A stretch of DNA of 64,000 bases from a bacterium (GCA_029573715.1 JAKQDR010000226.1:21705-85704), one strand, 5' to 3'. Counted from the stretch's first letter, positions 33,501 to 42,568 are shown. The notes: generated by a model from the sequence alone, not told the origin. Translations and numbers: made by a program.

Positions 33501-33972
33501 ATATTCTCGTGCCGAGATGCGCCTCCCCAATCTTCCCAAGGGCTTTGTTGATTTTTTGCGTGACATATTCAAATATCATGAGATGGGCAGAGGAGCTGAT
33601 GCAGTGGCAATAGATGGCGTTAATTCAGATATCTTGTTTGACACTCTCCTTGATGTACTTGGTGGCCCAAGCGCACAAGAGATTGTCGCACGCGCCATCG
33701 TGCGCGCAGTAGAGCCTTCTGGGCAAGGCGCACAAGGGTTTCGTGAATTTATGTTGCCGCCACTTCCGGCAGCGCCAATGATTAATCCTGAAAATCTAAG
33801 TTTTACTCAAGTCATGTCGATACTTGCCTATCGTGCAAACCCACAATATGCACGCCCTCCCGAAGCTGTCTGGGTGCCCGCACCTCAGCCCATCACTCAT
33901 CATGAAACGATGAACATCGTAGGAAACATTATGAACATTGCAGTAGCAAAAGTTGAAGGGCATGAAATTTGA
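30532..33972 (+). CDS. Giant hypothetical protein, 1146 aa
   Basis: ATG 30532 fits the promoter; a GTG at 30526 is in frame but lies at the end of the -10. The basic N-terminus (about 1-60) is followed by a helical domain. A hydrophobic stretch around residues 233-290 (AALAVALGTIALTAATAGTA, LPPALVSMMAGYLGAAAIGM) could form two membrane helices. From about 480 to 760 the sequence is very rich in Lys, Glu, Gln and Ala and forms long coiled coils. The last 250 residues contain proline-rich segments. No family known to me. The following genes (34020, 34375, 36255, 38761) run in the same direction, so it may start a large operon. Confidence 0.65.
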   Translation: MVERQQQVLHRSDGTLARREARRATSLGSKKPWLKGGASERIRDSKVVNALIGKKEDPVPVDVRKANADVLASVYRTNLHNRDVTQGNETARFKLWHRKPKEVRANIDRVYPKFEEWWEGFATRMMKLYPPEQYPYGPGEKSPIYFKWQMARSFYEHGKVQVAKIQEAFMDPDFFNTTMMLIEHEATLKMHALGVRKEFDRIFKSRNVLRTDTVGASTPDLGKLLVAGLEIDAALAVALGTIALTAATAGTALPPALVSMMAGYLGAAAIGMTGTALVEQIAVGGLKTLFDGLRANGQIRVFTDTCQNSLRQIQANAPIADYMRDVYHIDPRQIQINNQGAVEFVKGTDSASWVAVRHDLEADIRLREHFLVDMVGVDMKRAHALTEQFLTQGYPRQRGGRRPSWLGGSRRVSRKAGSGVDSMIVNQTGSAYEHEVLTEFALLREKGAPNLHIDIPTPLEQANAARLQILYIEAGKRVLARRAEPMFRQTLAEITASRAQTDGIDAKQKTIDQKVEEWGRGTKGADGKVTKEGSRRQEAKKEAEKVKQQAEQLIDGVGVKDGNPAREGLIARKEALRGSDDKGLFKRQENVQLTFKDAVSELRNAGFRTQADILDRDNTIDSVLSAIKAIQTEKGNVESSISDYTEPNGAEYQKAEKSFETAKAAIEITPPPKKYQDNPSLLLEDLKKADSIREGERAKIKAEYDRRNERIQKLTDLISSLQTKIKQLETAQAELKSTRAELMVIRRTLDAMRKAYTDVTTTTLAPNPPVTKDDLQKYGQTGHDMLTLINKWKAPRTAALSLAQVSYDEQEMVVLAVAEARAAEVYHQNTGKDEYLNPPTGVHADMLNVLTAEQLVVLPPARIREILDSQTTLTVYGRPPANTPEAKLAAIVAAQTHETQCYMAREKGLQETINTQRIVVTGLEKAVQNADKESDRKLNQIHLVKKYLEDRAHVYGEVEHMRSFASLNRYLVGYSVGNPANQMREEDKRQYSRAEMRLPNLPKGFVDFLRDIFKYHEMGRGADAVAIDGVNSDILFDTLLDVLGGPSAQEIVARAIVRAVEPSGQGAQGFREFMLPPLPAAPMINPENLSFTQVMSILAYRANPQYARPPEAVWVPAPQPITHHETMNIVGNIMNIAVAKVEGHEI

Positions 33973-33988
33973 TTTCTAAATATGAACG

Positions 33989-34016
33989 TTGACATATTTA
34001 CTTATTCATATACACA
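33989..34016 (+). promoter_or_regulatory. Possible promoter before the gene at 34020
   Basis: A perfect TTGACA (33989-33994) is followed by TACACA (34011-34016) after 16 bp, only three bases before the ATG. The -35 is strong; the -10 is weak and close to the start. Confidence 0.35.
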
Positions 34017-34019
34017 CTA

Positions 34020-34370
34020 ATGCGTATTCGAGATCTATCCACCAAAGATGTGCTCACCATTATTCCCTTAAGTGACGATATCAGAGCTCAGCTATTGGAT
34101 ATTTACCCGGACAAAGTGACACTTGCGGAAAGCGGGAAGATTGAAGATTTAGCATGGCGCATATTTTATGCATACTATGACGTGGTGTATGAAGCGGTGA
34201 TAAAAAAACATGTGCAAGATAATCCAGGCCCCCTACCAGATGACTATCACGACACCATGCAGCAAAAGACAGAGGAGCTCATTATGCAAAGATACGAAGG
34301 AGATGTCACCTCTGCCAAACTGGATGAGCTTCGCAAGAGTTTGAGCACACTAATTGATACCCCAACATAA
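34020..34370 (+). CDS. Small hypothetical acidic protein
   Basis: 116 aa, helical and acidic, no membrane segment. MRIRDLSTKDVLTIIPLSDDIRAQLL begins like proteins with a helical-bundle fold, and the rest is charged (KTEELIMQRYEGDVTSAKLDELRK). No family named. It lies between the 1146-aa protein and the split giant protein; the next ATG is four bases after its stop. Confidence 0.6.
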   Translation: MRIRDLSTKDVLTIIPLSDDIRAQLLDIYPDKVTLAESGKIEDLAWRIFYAYYDVVYEAVIKKHVQDNPGPLPDDYHDTMQQKTEELIMQRYEGDVTSAKLDELRKSLSTLIDTPT

Positions 34371-34374
34371 AGAT

Positions 34375-36240
34375 ATGACTACTCAAGAACACACCCCCAT
34401 AGTAGTTATGAGGCTCAAGCCTAAAGAGCCATGGATGCTGCTGTCGTCACGCACAAAAGAGCAAGATGCGAAGATACAAGCCGGATTTCGTGCTCTTGAA
34501 GAAGCGAAGAAGCAAAAAGATCCGACAACTGGCATAAATGAAATTAACCCTGCCGAGACAGTGCGTATATTTGATACCCAAATACAAGAACTTGAAGCGC
34601 TAGCCGAGAGACTCCAGGATGAAGCCGAAAGAGCACAAAGAGCAAGAAACGAAGATGTAGAAGGTGGAGAAACGAATGGCCCGGCAGCCCAGACTGAAGC
34701 GAGGCAGGGCGAGCATGCGCAAGTTATTAGAGGATCACAAGCAACAAGGCTCACCGCAGTTCCCGCTCAAACAGAGGCAAGCGCACAACCCAGCACAGAG
34801 GCGCTGAGTTTTGAACTGCAACAAGCGGAACAAGAGCTTGCGTCATCAGAAACTGATCTGGACAGAAGACACATCATATATAGAAGGGTAGTCCGAGACA
34901 GAGATGGTTATTTTTATAGACGTTTACAAAATGCCGGGCCGATGTATGATGTAGATGCACCTCCACCGCTTACTACAGAAGACCGCTTACAATCTGCGCA
35001 AGATGTAGTGACAGCGATACTCACTCGCTATACCGATCGTCTTGCCGATAACCGTTCTGAGGTAATGAATACATATCGTTTGAGTGAGGTGACTGTAGAT
35101 TTGCTAATACGCCATCAGACGGTTTTTTCTGAAACTACAACGGCCAGTATCGAGAATACTCTTGAACAAGCGCAAATTGCGATGGAGCGACAAGTAGAAG
35201 CTGAACGACAATCTTGGGAACAAGATATGGGGCTGAGCCCAGTCGTTGATACCGGCGCTGATGATGAAGAAGAACAGGAAGCACAAGAAGAGGCAGAGTC
35301 AAATGCCGTAGATACAGAAGAGGTTCACGTGTTATTAGAGCAGGTCCGGTCAGAGCGTGCGCGCTATATTCAGGAAGTCCGAGATGTGGTAGAACAAAGA
35401 CGTATTGCTATTGAAAGAACTTTGCAGTTGCCGGTGAGTCATACGGAAGTTCGTGCACACACAGGCTTCAAGGGTGATAATTTTTTTGGTCATACCGACG
35501 ATTCACTGCGTGATGCAGACTATGCATTGAGAGACTTAAGGCATGATTTAGAAATGGCTAAAGAAGAACGTGAAGATGTGCGGCGGCACCAGAGGCGACT
35601 TGATGTTGCAGAAATCGAAGGACTCGTAAGACAGTTTGGGAGGCCATCCACTCTCTTTGGAGAGCTTGCACTAAAAGCTGATACGAAGAAGGGTGTCTCT
35701 ATGTTGCATTTGGGGAGAGGTGTTGAGGATGCTAGGAAACAGGCAATCGCCGATATGGTTATTGTTCTTGAGAAAGAAGGAGACATTGATGCATTACTTC
35801 CACCTAAAGAAAAAAGTGCAGCAGCTGAAGCAGTACTCCGCAATCCTCAAGATTTAATCGCAAGAGCGAAAGCCTTAAATGACGAGGGAATAGGGAGAAG
35901 GTCAGATCGAGCGCGTGATATCCAGGCCCGTCGAGAATTTATTGAGCATTTGGAGGCGTGCGAAACATGGGCAAACGAACTTCAACTCGCTTTAGCACAA
36001 TATGATCAAATACTTGACGCTGTTGCGTGGTTGAATAGGCCCCCTCAGCCCCCACTTCCACCATATACACCTGGTCCACCACGAAGTTCTGAGGGTCCCC
36101 CACCTCCTCCTGCTCCACAAGGACTGCCTCAACAAGACAATCCCCCAGCAGTGCCTCCACCCCGGCCAAGGTCTAATGGTTCTGATACAGAGGCTGGGGC
36201 TTCTAAAAAAAAATTGATGCTGCGACTGCCGAATCCTTAG
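34375..36240 (+). CDS. Giant coiled-coil protein, 5' part before an A9 frameshift site
   Basis: 621 aa as read. Residues about 20-100 and 145-500 are rich in Glu, Gln, Arg and Ala and predict long coiled coils. An acidic stretch DDEEEQEAQEEAE lies near 305. Residues about 555-605 are a proline-rich linker (PPLPPYTPGPP and similar). The frame then enters nine consecutive A (36205-36213) and ends after only eight more codons at TAG. A shift by one base there joins it in frame to the downstream gene, giving about 1430 residues. ATG 34375 is preferred to the in-frame 34354, which overlaps the previous gene. Confidence 0.65.
   Translation: MTTQEHTPIVVMRLKPKEPWMLLSSRTKEQDAKIQAGFRALEEAKKQKDPTTGINEINPAETVRIFDTQIQELEALAERLQDEAERAQRARNEDVEGGETNGPAAQTEARQGEHAQVIRGSQATRLTAVPAQTEASAQPSTEALSFELQQAEQELASSETDLDRRHIIYRRVVRDRDGYFYRRLQNAGPMYDVDAPPPLTTEDRLQSAQDVVTAILTRYTDRLADNRSEVMNTYRLSEVTVDLLIRHQTVFSETTTASIENTLEQAQIAMERQVEAERQSWEQDMGLSPVVDTGADDEEEQEAQEEAESNAVDTEEVHVLLEQVRSERARYIQEVRDVVEQRRIAIERTLQLPVSHTEVRAHTGFKGDNFFGHTDDSLRDADYALRDLRHDLEMAKEEREDVRRHQRRLDVAEIEGLVRQFGRPSTLFGELALKADTKKGVSMLHLGRGVEDARKQAIADMVIVLEKEGDIDALLPPKEKSAAAEAVLRNPQDLIARAKALNDEGIGRRSDRARDIQARREFIEHLEACETWANELQLALAQYDQILDAVAWLNRPPQPPLPPYTPGPPRSSEGPPPPPAPQGLPQQDNPPAVPPPRPRSNGSDTEAGASKKKLMLRLPNP
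36205..36213 (+). other. A9 run: candidate slippage or frameshift site
   Basis: Nine A separate the two halves of one apparent coding sequence. Inserting one A, or a -1 ribosomal shift, gives SKKK-IDAATAESLAQAKKMMQ in the downstream frame, which stays open to 38666. The downstream frame has a TAA directly before the run (36204-36206), so it has no upstream life of its own. Confidence 0.7.
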
Positions 36241-36254
36241 CACAAGCCAAAAAG

Positions 36255-38666
36255 ATGATGCAAGAACTTTCGGATAGGCGAAGACAGTTGTTATCATCTA
36301 TACAAACCGTCGATGATGTCAACACATATCTTCAAAATGTTGTAAATGAGGGGGAACAATCAGAACTTACTGGGCTTCCGGCAGAGCTACTTGAACTTTT
36401 CGGACGAGCCCACGATCTTGATAATGTCTTACCAGATGAACAAGCAACGCTTGATGTGTTCGGGCTTATTGTAAGATACTATCGACTCGCAGGTAATTCA
36501 CTAGCCTCTATACGACAGGAAAATTATCCTGCATATAGTAGCGCCTTGCAAAGGCTCTTAGAGCAAGAGCGGCGCATTCTTTCCACGATACTAAGTCGTT
36601 ATCCAGATGCAGATGTTCAAGTTAAGAAGGAACGGGTCTTAATCGTTATCCCGATTATTGAACACTATAGGGCTATGGATACGATGGGTAGTTTAGACCA
36701 GATGTTTGCCGATGTAGATAATTTGAGTGATGCACTATATAACATCATCGACTTCATCCATTACACCAATTGGTATCAAGAATCACCAGAAGAAGTATTG
36801 GGCATATCTCATCTTGAATTACAAGCTTTGACAGAATGGGCAAATAAAATGCGCACATATATAGAGGACAAGCTAAAAGAGAAAGGACAATCCGGGGGAG
36901 AGACTATCCCAGCGGAGTTTCAAATAGGTAAACCCTTGCATTTGGTATGGGATATGCGCACTCAGCACGAAATACCTTTGGAAAGAGATTCGAACGTATA
37001 TTTAGTAGTCTGGCGTAACCAAATCAATGATGGCTTACTAGTAAACTTACTCCATAAACGTGATAATAAGACACTGGAGGGATATTGCCAAATCGATGGT
37101 ACAGGGCAGTTCGATGATATTACAGATGGTTCTGATGATATTACAAAAATATGGGATGTAGCCGTCGAAGCTGGGGATATTGCAGGAGAATTGCTTCCAC
37201 TCACTATAACTGTAACAAGAAAAGCAGAGGCAGGTGAGTTGATACATAACCCACGAACGATTAAGGCTGGTGAGACGGTTGCGGTACGTTTACGGGGCGA
37301 TGTGGCTGGTGGAACAAGTGAAGCAACATCGCACGATATCATAATTAAGGACAAAGAAATACCTAATTGCTACATAGCAACATATTGGTTTAAAAATGAA
37401 GGAAAAATTTGCGTCTATTTATTTAAAGATATACCTGATAAAGAAGGAGGGACGAAACCTGAGCTTCAATCAAGGTTGTCTTATCTGGTTGATGGTTCGA
37501 CGGACTTGTCATTTGAGAAGACAGTTGATGACACACCGTATTACCTTGTAGTAACAAATATACAATCAGATGGTGATGATGGAGTAGCTTTTAACCTTAC
37601 TCTGGAAGCTGAAACTGATCCAGGTGCTGCTCGCACAGGAACTGCTGAGATTACTACGGTTGCGTTAAGCACCGATATCCCTGAAATTCCCATACCGAGA
37701 GAAGTAATGGAGAGGGTCATGGCGTTAGGTATGGCAGCAAGCAACCCATCTGAGGTCGCTGATGCATTAGTAATAAGTGGTGCAACTCTTCGGCGTTGGA
37801 CGAGTCGCTTCGCCACTGAGCTTGGTGTTGATATGAGTACTGCTGTAGCTGGTTATCCTCGGGAATATTCTCGAGCACAGATGATTCTTTTGGCCAATAT
37901 CAGAATCCTTCTCGAACAACAATTGACATACCCACAGGTTGCTGAAAGGATTGCTGCTCTTCCACAAATTGCGGTGACAATGCCTGAGTCTACCAATGCA
38001 CTACCAGCGTGGGCGCAGGAACGAATAGACCTTGCAATGGCAGATCTCGGTTTGTCAGATCAAGATAGTTTACGACAAGCATTTGTCGCACTCGCGGAGT
38101 TGGGCTGGCGGGGAGCGGCGGTTGAGCAGAGCGTCATTGAAGTAATACAGCAAAGGGCTGTAGCATTAAACATTCCTGTTGCATCACAGGCAGTGGCGGG
38201 CTTTAGCGAGTATTTGTTGGGAGTACTTGCGATGCGTAACGGTGAAAATGTTGGAGACAGATTGGCTGTGCTACGTCCTCATCTCGGGCGATGGATCAGA
38301 CACAATCTCGTGGCCTCATCGGAACTTCTTCCTTTTTTAAGAGGTTTGAGAGCTGCGCCCATAATTAGCACGCTTATCAATACATTAGCGAATGAGGGTG
38401 AATCTGGAGAAGAAGGTGTCTCCATCTCGTGGGATTCACTAACTCGAGAAACCATGCAATCAATACTCGTTGAGGTAGCGAACCGCACAACGGGCAGCTC
38501 ACCTACTGACAGAATAGTGCACGCAGCTGCGCAGATATTAGGCCATGCATTAGCATCAAATGACTCAACTATTGCTGCAGAAATGCGCACTGTTGCAAGT
38601 GATGACGCAGTGCAGCAAGTGTTGAGAACTTTAGCAGCGGAATTGAAATCAAAACAGAGCGAATGA
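36255..38666 (+). CDS. Giant hypothetical protein, 3' part, with MerR-like helix-turn-helix
   Basis: 803 aa from ATG 36255, but coding character begins at the A9 run at 36205, so it is probably the second half of the gene at 34375. The first 210 residues are helical. Residues about 215-470 look like beta-sandwich modules (PLHLVWDM, NVYLVVWRN, ITVTRKAEAGELI, GKICVYLF). Residues about 498-566 (SEVADALVISGATLRRW, then GYPREYSRAQMILLANIR and TYPQVAERI) resemble a MerR-type HTH. The last 240 residues are helical. No membrane segment. Function unknown. Confidence 0.62.
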   Translation: MMQELSDRRRQLLSSIQTVDDVNTYLQNVVNEGEQSELTGLPAELLELFGRAHDLDNVLPDEQATLDVFGLIVRYYRLAGNSLASIRQENYPAYSSALQRLLEQERRILSTILSRYPDADVQVKKERVLIVIPIIEHYRAMDTMGSLDQMFADVDNLSDALYNIIDFIHYTNWYQESPEEVLGISHLELQALTEWANKMRTYIEDKLKEKGQSGGETIPAEFQIGKPLHLVWDMRTQHEIPLERDSNVYLVVWRNQINDGLLVNLLHKRDNKTLEGYCQIDGTGQFDDITDGSDDITKIWDVAVEAGDIAGELLPLTITVTRKAEAGELIHNPRTIKAGETVAVRLRGDVAGGTSEATSHDIIIKDKEIPNCYIATYWFKNEGKICVYLFKDIPDKEGGTKPELQSRLSYLVDGSTDLSFEKTVDDTPYYLVVTNIQSDGDDGVAFNLTLEAETDPGAARTGTAEITTVALSTDIPEIPIPREVMERVMALGMAASNPSEVADALVISGATLRRWTSRFATELGVDMSTAVAGYPREYSRAQMILLANIRILLEQQLTYPQVAERIAALPQIAVTMPESTNALPAWAQERIDLAMADLGLSDQDSLRQAFVALAELGWRGAAVEQSVIEVIQQRAVALNIPVASQAVAGFSEYLLGVLAMRNGENVGDRLAVLRPHLGRWIRHNLVASSELLPFLRGLRAAPIISTLINTLANEGESGEEGVSISWDSLTRETMQSILVEVANRTTGSSPTDRIVHAAAQILGHALASNDSTIAAEMRTVASDDAVQQVLRTLAAELKSKQSE

Positions 38667-38725
38667 CCCATTGCTAATGTGAATAATCCCTCCATTAAGA
38701 TTTAGGATCCAAAGCCCCATTGACA

Positions 38726-38754
38726 TTGACTTCTCCCACATAAATCAGTAGCAT
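38726..38754 (+). promoter_or_regulatory. Promoter of the VirB6/TrbL-like gene
   Basis: TTGACT (38726-38731) and TAGCAT (38749-38754) are 17 bp apart, with the -10 ending 6 nt before ATG 38761. A second TTGACA lies directly upstream at 38720-38725. Confidence 0.55.
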
Positions 38755-38760
38755 AAAGGT

Positions 38761-40545
38761 ATGCCACTTCAGCTTGTTTGGATTGGGGTTAAACGATACT
38801 TTGCCACGTTTCGCAAGGTGTTTTTTGTAGTGATGACGTTTTTGGTGGTGCTCTACGTTTTTGCGGCATTTTCCAGCATGGATAATGCCCGAAATAGCGC
38901 CGGCAAGCCCACCCCGGCACAAATTGAGGAAGCGCGGCGACTCAGATTATATGACGCTTATAGCAGTGCACATGACCCGGTTAATGACGAAGATGCAGTC
39001 TTGGGGCGTGAGCTCATGCGCGGATTTATGTGCTCAACCATCGGTGAGCTCTGCACCGACAATCCAGAAGAGGCATATTTATACAAAGACCAATCATTCA
39101 CCTTCAAGGCCTCAGGGTTACTGAGTGAGACACTCCGCCATCCACCCTCGTCATTTTATTACTGGGCGCGGGGGACACTCGAGAATGCAGGGTTTGTCCC
39201 GCAGACATATGCGCAAGGCATCGGCTTTGCGGCACTTACGAGCTTTCAGCCCATTTGGAAGGTGTTTCGCAACATTGCATATCTCGTGATTGTCATTGTT
39301 ATCATGATTGTCGGATTTATGGTGATGTTTAAGGTGGGCGGGGGCGGGAAAAATGCAGTAACGCTTGAATCGGCACTGCCCAAACTTGTCATTGCGCTTC
39401 TCGCGATTTCTATGTCGTATGCCCTTGCGGGGCTTTTTATAGACATCATGTATATATCGGTTGCACTCATCATAAATTTGATGGGGCCCGTTTCAGGAAT
39501 GAATGCAGCAACTCAAACGAAGATGATTGGGGGGGTAATAACGGGTGGATCTCAAGATCTTTTTTTCATGCTCATGGGAAACATCGGTCAGTCGGATGGT
39601 AATTATTACAATCTGGCGGGTTCGCTGTATAGCCTCGTGCCAACCTATATGCAACGTGTCATAGATGGATTGCTGAATAGTTTCGTGATAGGAGTGATAG
39701 GCCACTGGCGAGCAACATCAAATTTTAATGCAAATCCGGTGTATCCAGGAGCTACCGCGACTCCGGGCAACAATGTACGCGATTCTCTTACGTATATCGG
39801 CAGAGCTTTAACAAATGTAGTAAGAAGAATTAGTCCGATTGATGACTTACTGACGAGTTTATCGAGCAGAGGTCACGGAGCATTGCCAATTTCCACGATT
39901 GCCAATATTGCTCAGATTATTTTGGGCATGATTGTAGGCTCGCTTTTAGGAAGTGTGCTTGTGCGAACTGCCCTCATGTTTCTACTTATCTTAGGGATGG
40001 TGGTAATTTATTTTCGCCTTTTCTTTACTCTTCTGGTTAATTATGTGGAAATCATTATTTCTATTCTTGTCGCACCTCTTGCGCTTATGCTTGAGGCCAT
40101 ACCGGGTCAAAATGCATTTATGAATTGGATGAAGAGTCTATTTGTCAATTTGAGCGTGTATCCCATCGTGCTTGTTGTCGTCCTTATTGCGCGTGCTATC
40201 ATGAATGTTTCCGCCGCGACGGTGCCCATGTGGTCTCCGCCTTTTATCGTTAACATTACTGATCAAACAAGCCTACAAACATTGGTAGGGGCAGTACTTA
40301 TTTATTCGCTGCCCAATATTATCAAGGGATACAAACAAAAACTCAAGCCCGCATCGTTAACCGAATCTATGGGTATTGGGGTGGGCTCGCTTTTTGTCGG
40401 TGCGGCACCGATACTTCGAGGAGGTTCAACCATCATGGGTGCATCCGGCTTGACTGGTGCTATGGCTACACGAATTTCAGCACCGCTCGGTAAAATTATG
40501 GGCAAGACCTTTAACGAAACTACTGGCAAATGGCAAAACAAATAA
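38761..40545 (+). CDS. Polytopic VirB6/TrbL-like membrane protein
   Basis: 594 aa. Hydrophobic segments occur near residues 17-38, 172-200, 210-245, 375-395, 400-440, 455-485 and at 500-525. The central block with MSYALAGLFIDIMYISVALI and the later YVEIIISILVAPLALMLEAIPG resemble the inner-membrane channel proteins of type IV secretion systems (VirB6, TrbL) as found in Patescibacteria. It would sit in the cytoplasmic membrane and form part of a translocation channel. The pilin-like gene at 40784 is convergent with it. No VirB4 or VirD4 ATPase is in the window, so the system assignment is inference. Confidence 0.65.
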   Translation: MPLQLVWIGVKRYFATFRKVFFVVMTFLVVLYVFAAFSSMDNARNSAGKPTPAQIEEARRLRLYDAYSSAHDPVNDEDAVLGRELMRGFMCSTIGELCTDNPEEAYLYKDQSFTFKASGLLSETLRHPPSSFYYWARGTLENAGFVPQTYAQGIGFAALTSFQPIWKVFRNIAYLVIVIVIMIVGFMVMFKVGGGGKNAVTLESALPKLVIALLAISMSYALAGLFIDIMYISVALIINLMGPVSGMNAATQTKMIGGVITGGSQDLFFMLMGNIGQSDGNYYNLAGSLYSLVPTYMQRVIDGLLNSFVIGVIGHWRATSNFNANPVYPGATATPGNNVRDSLTYIGRALTNVVRRISPIDDLLTSLSSRGHGALPISTIANIAQIILGMIVGSLLGSVLVRTALMFLLILGMVVIYFRLFFTLLVNYVEIIISILVAPLALMLEAIPGQNAFMNWMKSLFVNLSVYPIVLVVVLIARAIMNVSAATVPMWSPPFIVNITDQTSLQTLVGAVLIYSLPNIIKGYKQKLKPASLTESMGIGVGSLFVGAAPILRGGSTIMGASGLTGAMATRISAPLGKIMGKTFNETTGKWQNK

Positions 40546-40783
40546 TCATTCCTAAGGTTATCCTCTTACCTCGTATCACCCGTGTATGGAGTTTATACGA
40601 CATTCGTTTAAATTAGTGAGCGTTGATGAGTACCTTACAACTTTCTATCTGACCCCGGAGTATCTGATGTTCAAACGATGGCTCACATAGCATAACAAAT
40701 AGAATGTGCACGTGAACGATGTGACATTACTCCATCTTTCTTAACTACTGTGAGGCCACGATTGTGCAAGGTGCGTGCCCCAA

Positions 40784-42529
40784 TTATCCGAGTCCATATA
40801 TACGAAGTAGATTTACCCCGATAAATCGAAGAATAAACACGGAGAAGAGTATAATCAAAAGCCCTACAATACATTGAGTAATAAGCTTTTGGGCTTTTTG
40901 AACTTTGGCAGATTCTCCTGCTGACAATTGGAATTGTATGGCGCCATATATGATGCAAAAGATAGATGCTGCTGCGGCAAGGGTGATACCAAACCCAAGC
41001 ACTCCTTCTGCCAAAAACCGCTCAACTTTATCCATGGGCATGCACCCAAGCCCCGACGGAAATCCACCGTATTTAGCACATGCAATACAGCTAACGTATT
41101 GTCGAACAAATCTGTTTTGTCGGAATGCATCTATGGTTGCGGGGGTATTGGGAGGGATATTTCTTGCATCATCAACTCCAAAGAATCGTTCAAGAAATAG
41201 GCGAGAAACCAGCGTCTGATTGCCGATATGTTTGAGTTGATCCATCCATATTCCTAAATCAACTGAAGATCCAAGAAACGCTTCGATATCTTCATCAATT
41301 TTTCTTCGAAATTCATCAATATCAGCGGTGGATTGCAGTTCGCCAAAAAGTAGCCCGACAAATCGGGTACTACCATTATTATTATCATCGGGAGCGGGCA
41401 CAAGGATGCGCCACGGCGCAGAAACGTCATCTAGTCCAGCGATAAAACGAGTACACAGGAGTACTGCTGCGGTGCCAGGGCCTGAATTGGTGTCTATGCA
41501 GTGGCAATCAGTTCGATCGAGCCCATCAATTGAACCATCTGGGTTAAAGGTGAGTGCTCCAGGATCGCTAAACTGGGGCGTTCCTTTAGCGCATAACAGT
41601 GCAACGTCGGGGAGATTGTCTTGGCTTGTGAAGCGACGCTCCAGCGCTGCGACACCATTGTAAAGCGGTGTCATAAATACGTTACCCAACTTACATCCCA
41701 AGTTTTTTAATGGCCCTCCACCTTGATCTGGTCTGGGGTCAACTGGCCCTCCATCTACTTCGACCCCATTTAATTTGTGTAATCCAATAGCCCACCCAGC
41801 GTTTATAACACCAGTTGTGATGAAATATCGCTTCGTATTGTCATCTTCAATTTGATAATAATAGGTATATGTTTTGTAAGTCGGCTTATTATCTAGTCGG
41901 TGCGCATAATTTTCAAATTGGATACTTTCTTCGTATACAGGAAGCCCGCCAATGCTTTTTCCTTTTGGTGGTTTTTCTGTGCGTCCTCCTACTTTTTTAA
42001 ATACGTCACTGAGTGATTGAGGGCGCCTTGTTTCCGAACCATCGGGATTTCGAATAATTTCTGGGGGAACAATGTACACATTTTTATCTGCTGGAGACAG
42101 TGCATCTTCGTCAACCTTTCCACATTGTTTGGGTTTAAAGTTGGCAAACGTCATCGTTCCGGTCTCTACACCTAAACTTTTTCGATCTATTTCCTGTGGT
42201 AGAAAACATTCACCCCCATAAGATCCTTTGAGTGGTTGTACACAACAACGTTTGCGTACAACACCGTCCGCATCAGCATCGCATGTTATGGTATCTAAGC
42301 ATTTTAAGTATTGAGCTTCAGGGATTATTTTCGCGGGATTTGCTGGATCAATATAAGGTTGACAAGATACGGCGAGTCCTTCAACGTCGGACGCTGCACA
42401 TTCATCATCAGTCGCATGTATTGGTTGAACGAATGAGGTGAAAAAAGATATTGCAGTCACTACGAAAACGGCTATTTGAAGAAGAGTAGTGACGCTATGT
42501 TTGCGTGCATCTGTATCAAAAACACTCAT
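40784..42529 (-). CDS. Pilin-like protein with large cysteine-rich extracellular domain
   Basis: 581 aa. A signal peptide (about 14-39) is followed by about 450 residues with many cysteines (ECAAS, VSCQPY, CLDTITCDAD, KRCCVQPLKG, GCKLGN, DCHCID). The C-terminal 75 residues hold two helices joined by SAGESAKVQKAQKLIT, the loop motif shared with the small pilin-like proteins. The same two-helix module is thus carried on a big extracytoplasmic domain. An extended -10 TGCTATCAT (42544-42536) ends 6 nt before ATG 42529. It lies 40 bases after the 1530-aa gene on the same strand. Confidence 0.7.
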   Translation of the reverse strand: MSVFDTDARKHSVTTLLQIAVFVVTAISFFTSFVQPIHATDDECAASDVEGLAVSCQPYIDPANPAKIIPEAQYLKCLDTITCDADADGVVRKRCCVQPLKGSYGGECFLPQEIDRKSLGVETGTMTFANFKPKQCGKVDEDALSPADKNVYIVPPEIIRNPDGSETRRPQSLSDVFKKVGGRTEKPPKGKSIGGLPVYEESIQFENYAHRLDNKPTYKTYTYYYQIEDDNTKRYFITTGVINAGWAIGLHKLNGVEVDGGPVDPRPDQGGGPLKNLGCKLGNVFMTPLYNGVAALERRFTSQDNLPDVALLCAKGTPQFSDPGALTFNPDGSIDGLDRTDCHCIDTNSGPGTAAVLLCTRFIAGLDDVSAPWRILVPAPDDNNNGSTRFVGLLFGELQSTADIDEFRRKIDEDIEAFLGSSVDLGIWMDQLKHIGNQTLVSRLFLERFFGVDDARNIPPNTPATIDAFRQNRFVRQYVSCIACAKYGGFPSGLGCMPMDKVERFLAEGVLGFGITLAAAASIFCIIYGAIQFQLSAGESAKVQKAQKLITQCIVGLLIILFSVFILRFIGVNLLRIYGLG

Positions 42530-42535
42530 GGTTTC

Positions 42536-42544
42536 ATGATAGCA
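42536..42544 (-). promoter_or_regulatory. Extended -10 promoter of the pilin-like fusion gene
   Basis: TGC-TATCAT on the minus strand, -10 ending 6 nt before the ATG at 42529. Confidence 0.5.
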
Positions 42545-42568
42545 AAGCGCACAGTATTTGTATAGCGC

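Noticed and set aside
40546..40783. Possible gene in the convergent gap after the VirB6-like gene
   Set aside because: Only a short frame overlapping the end of the neighbouring pilin-like gene is found; no motif, promoter or strong hairpin was evident.
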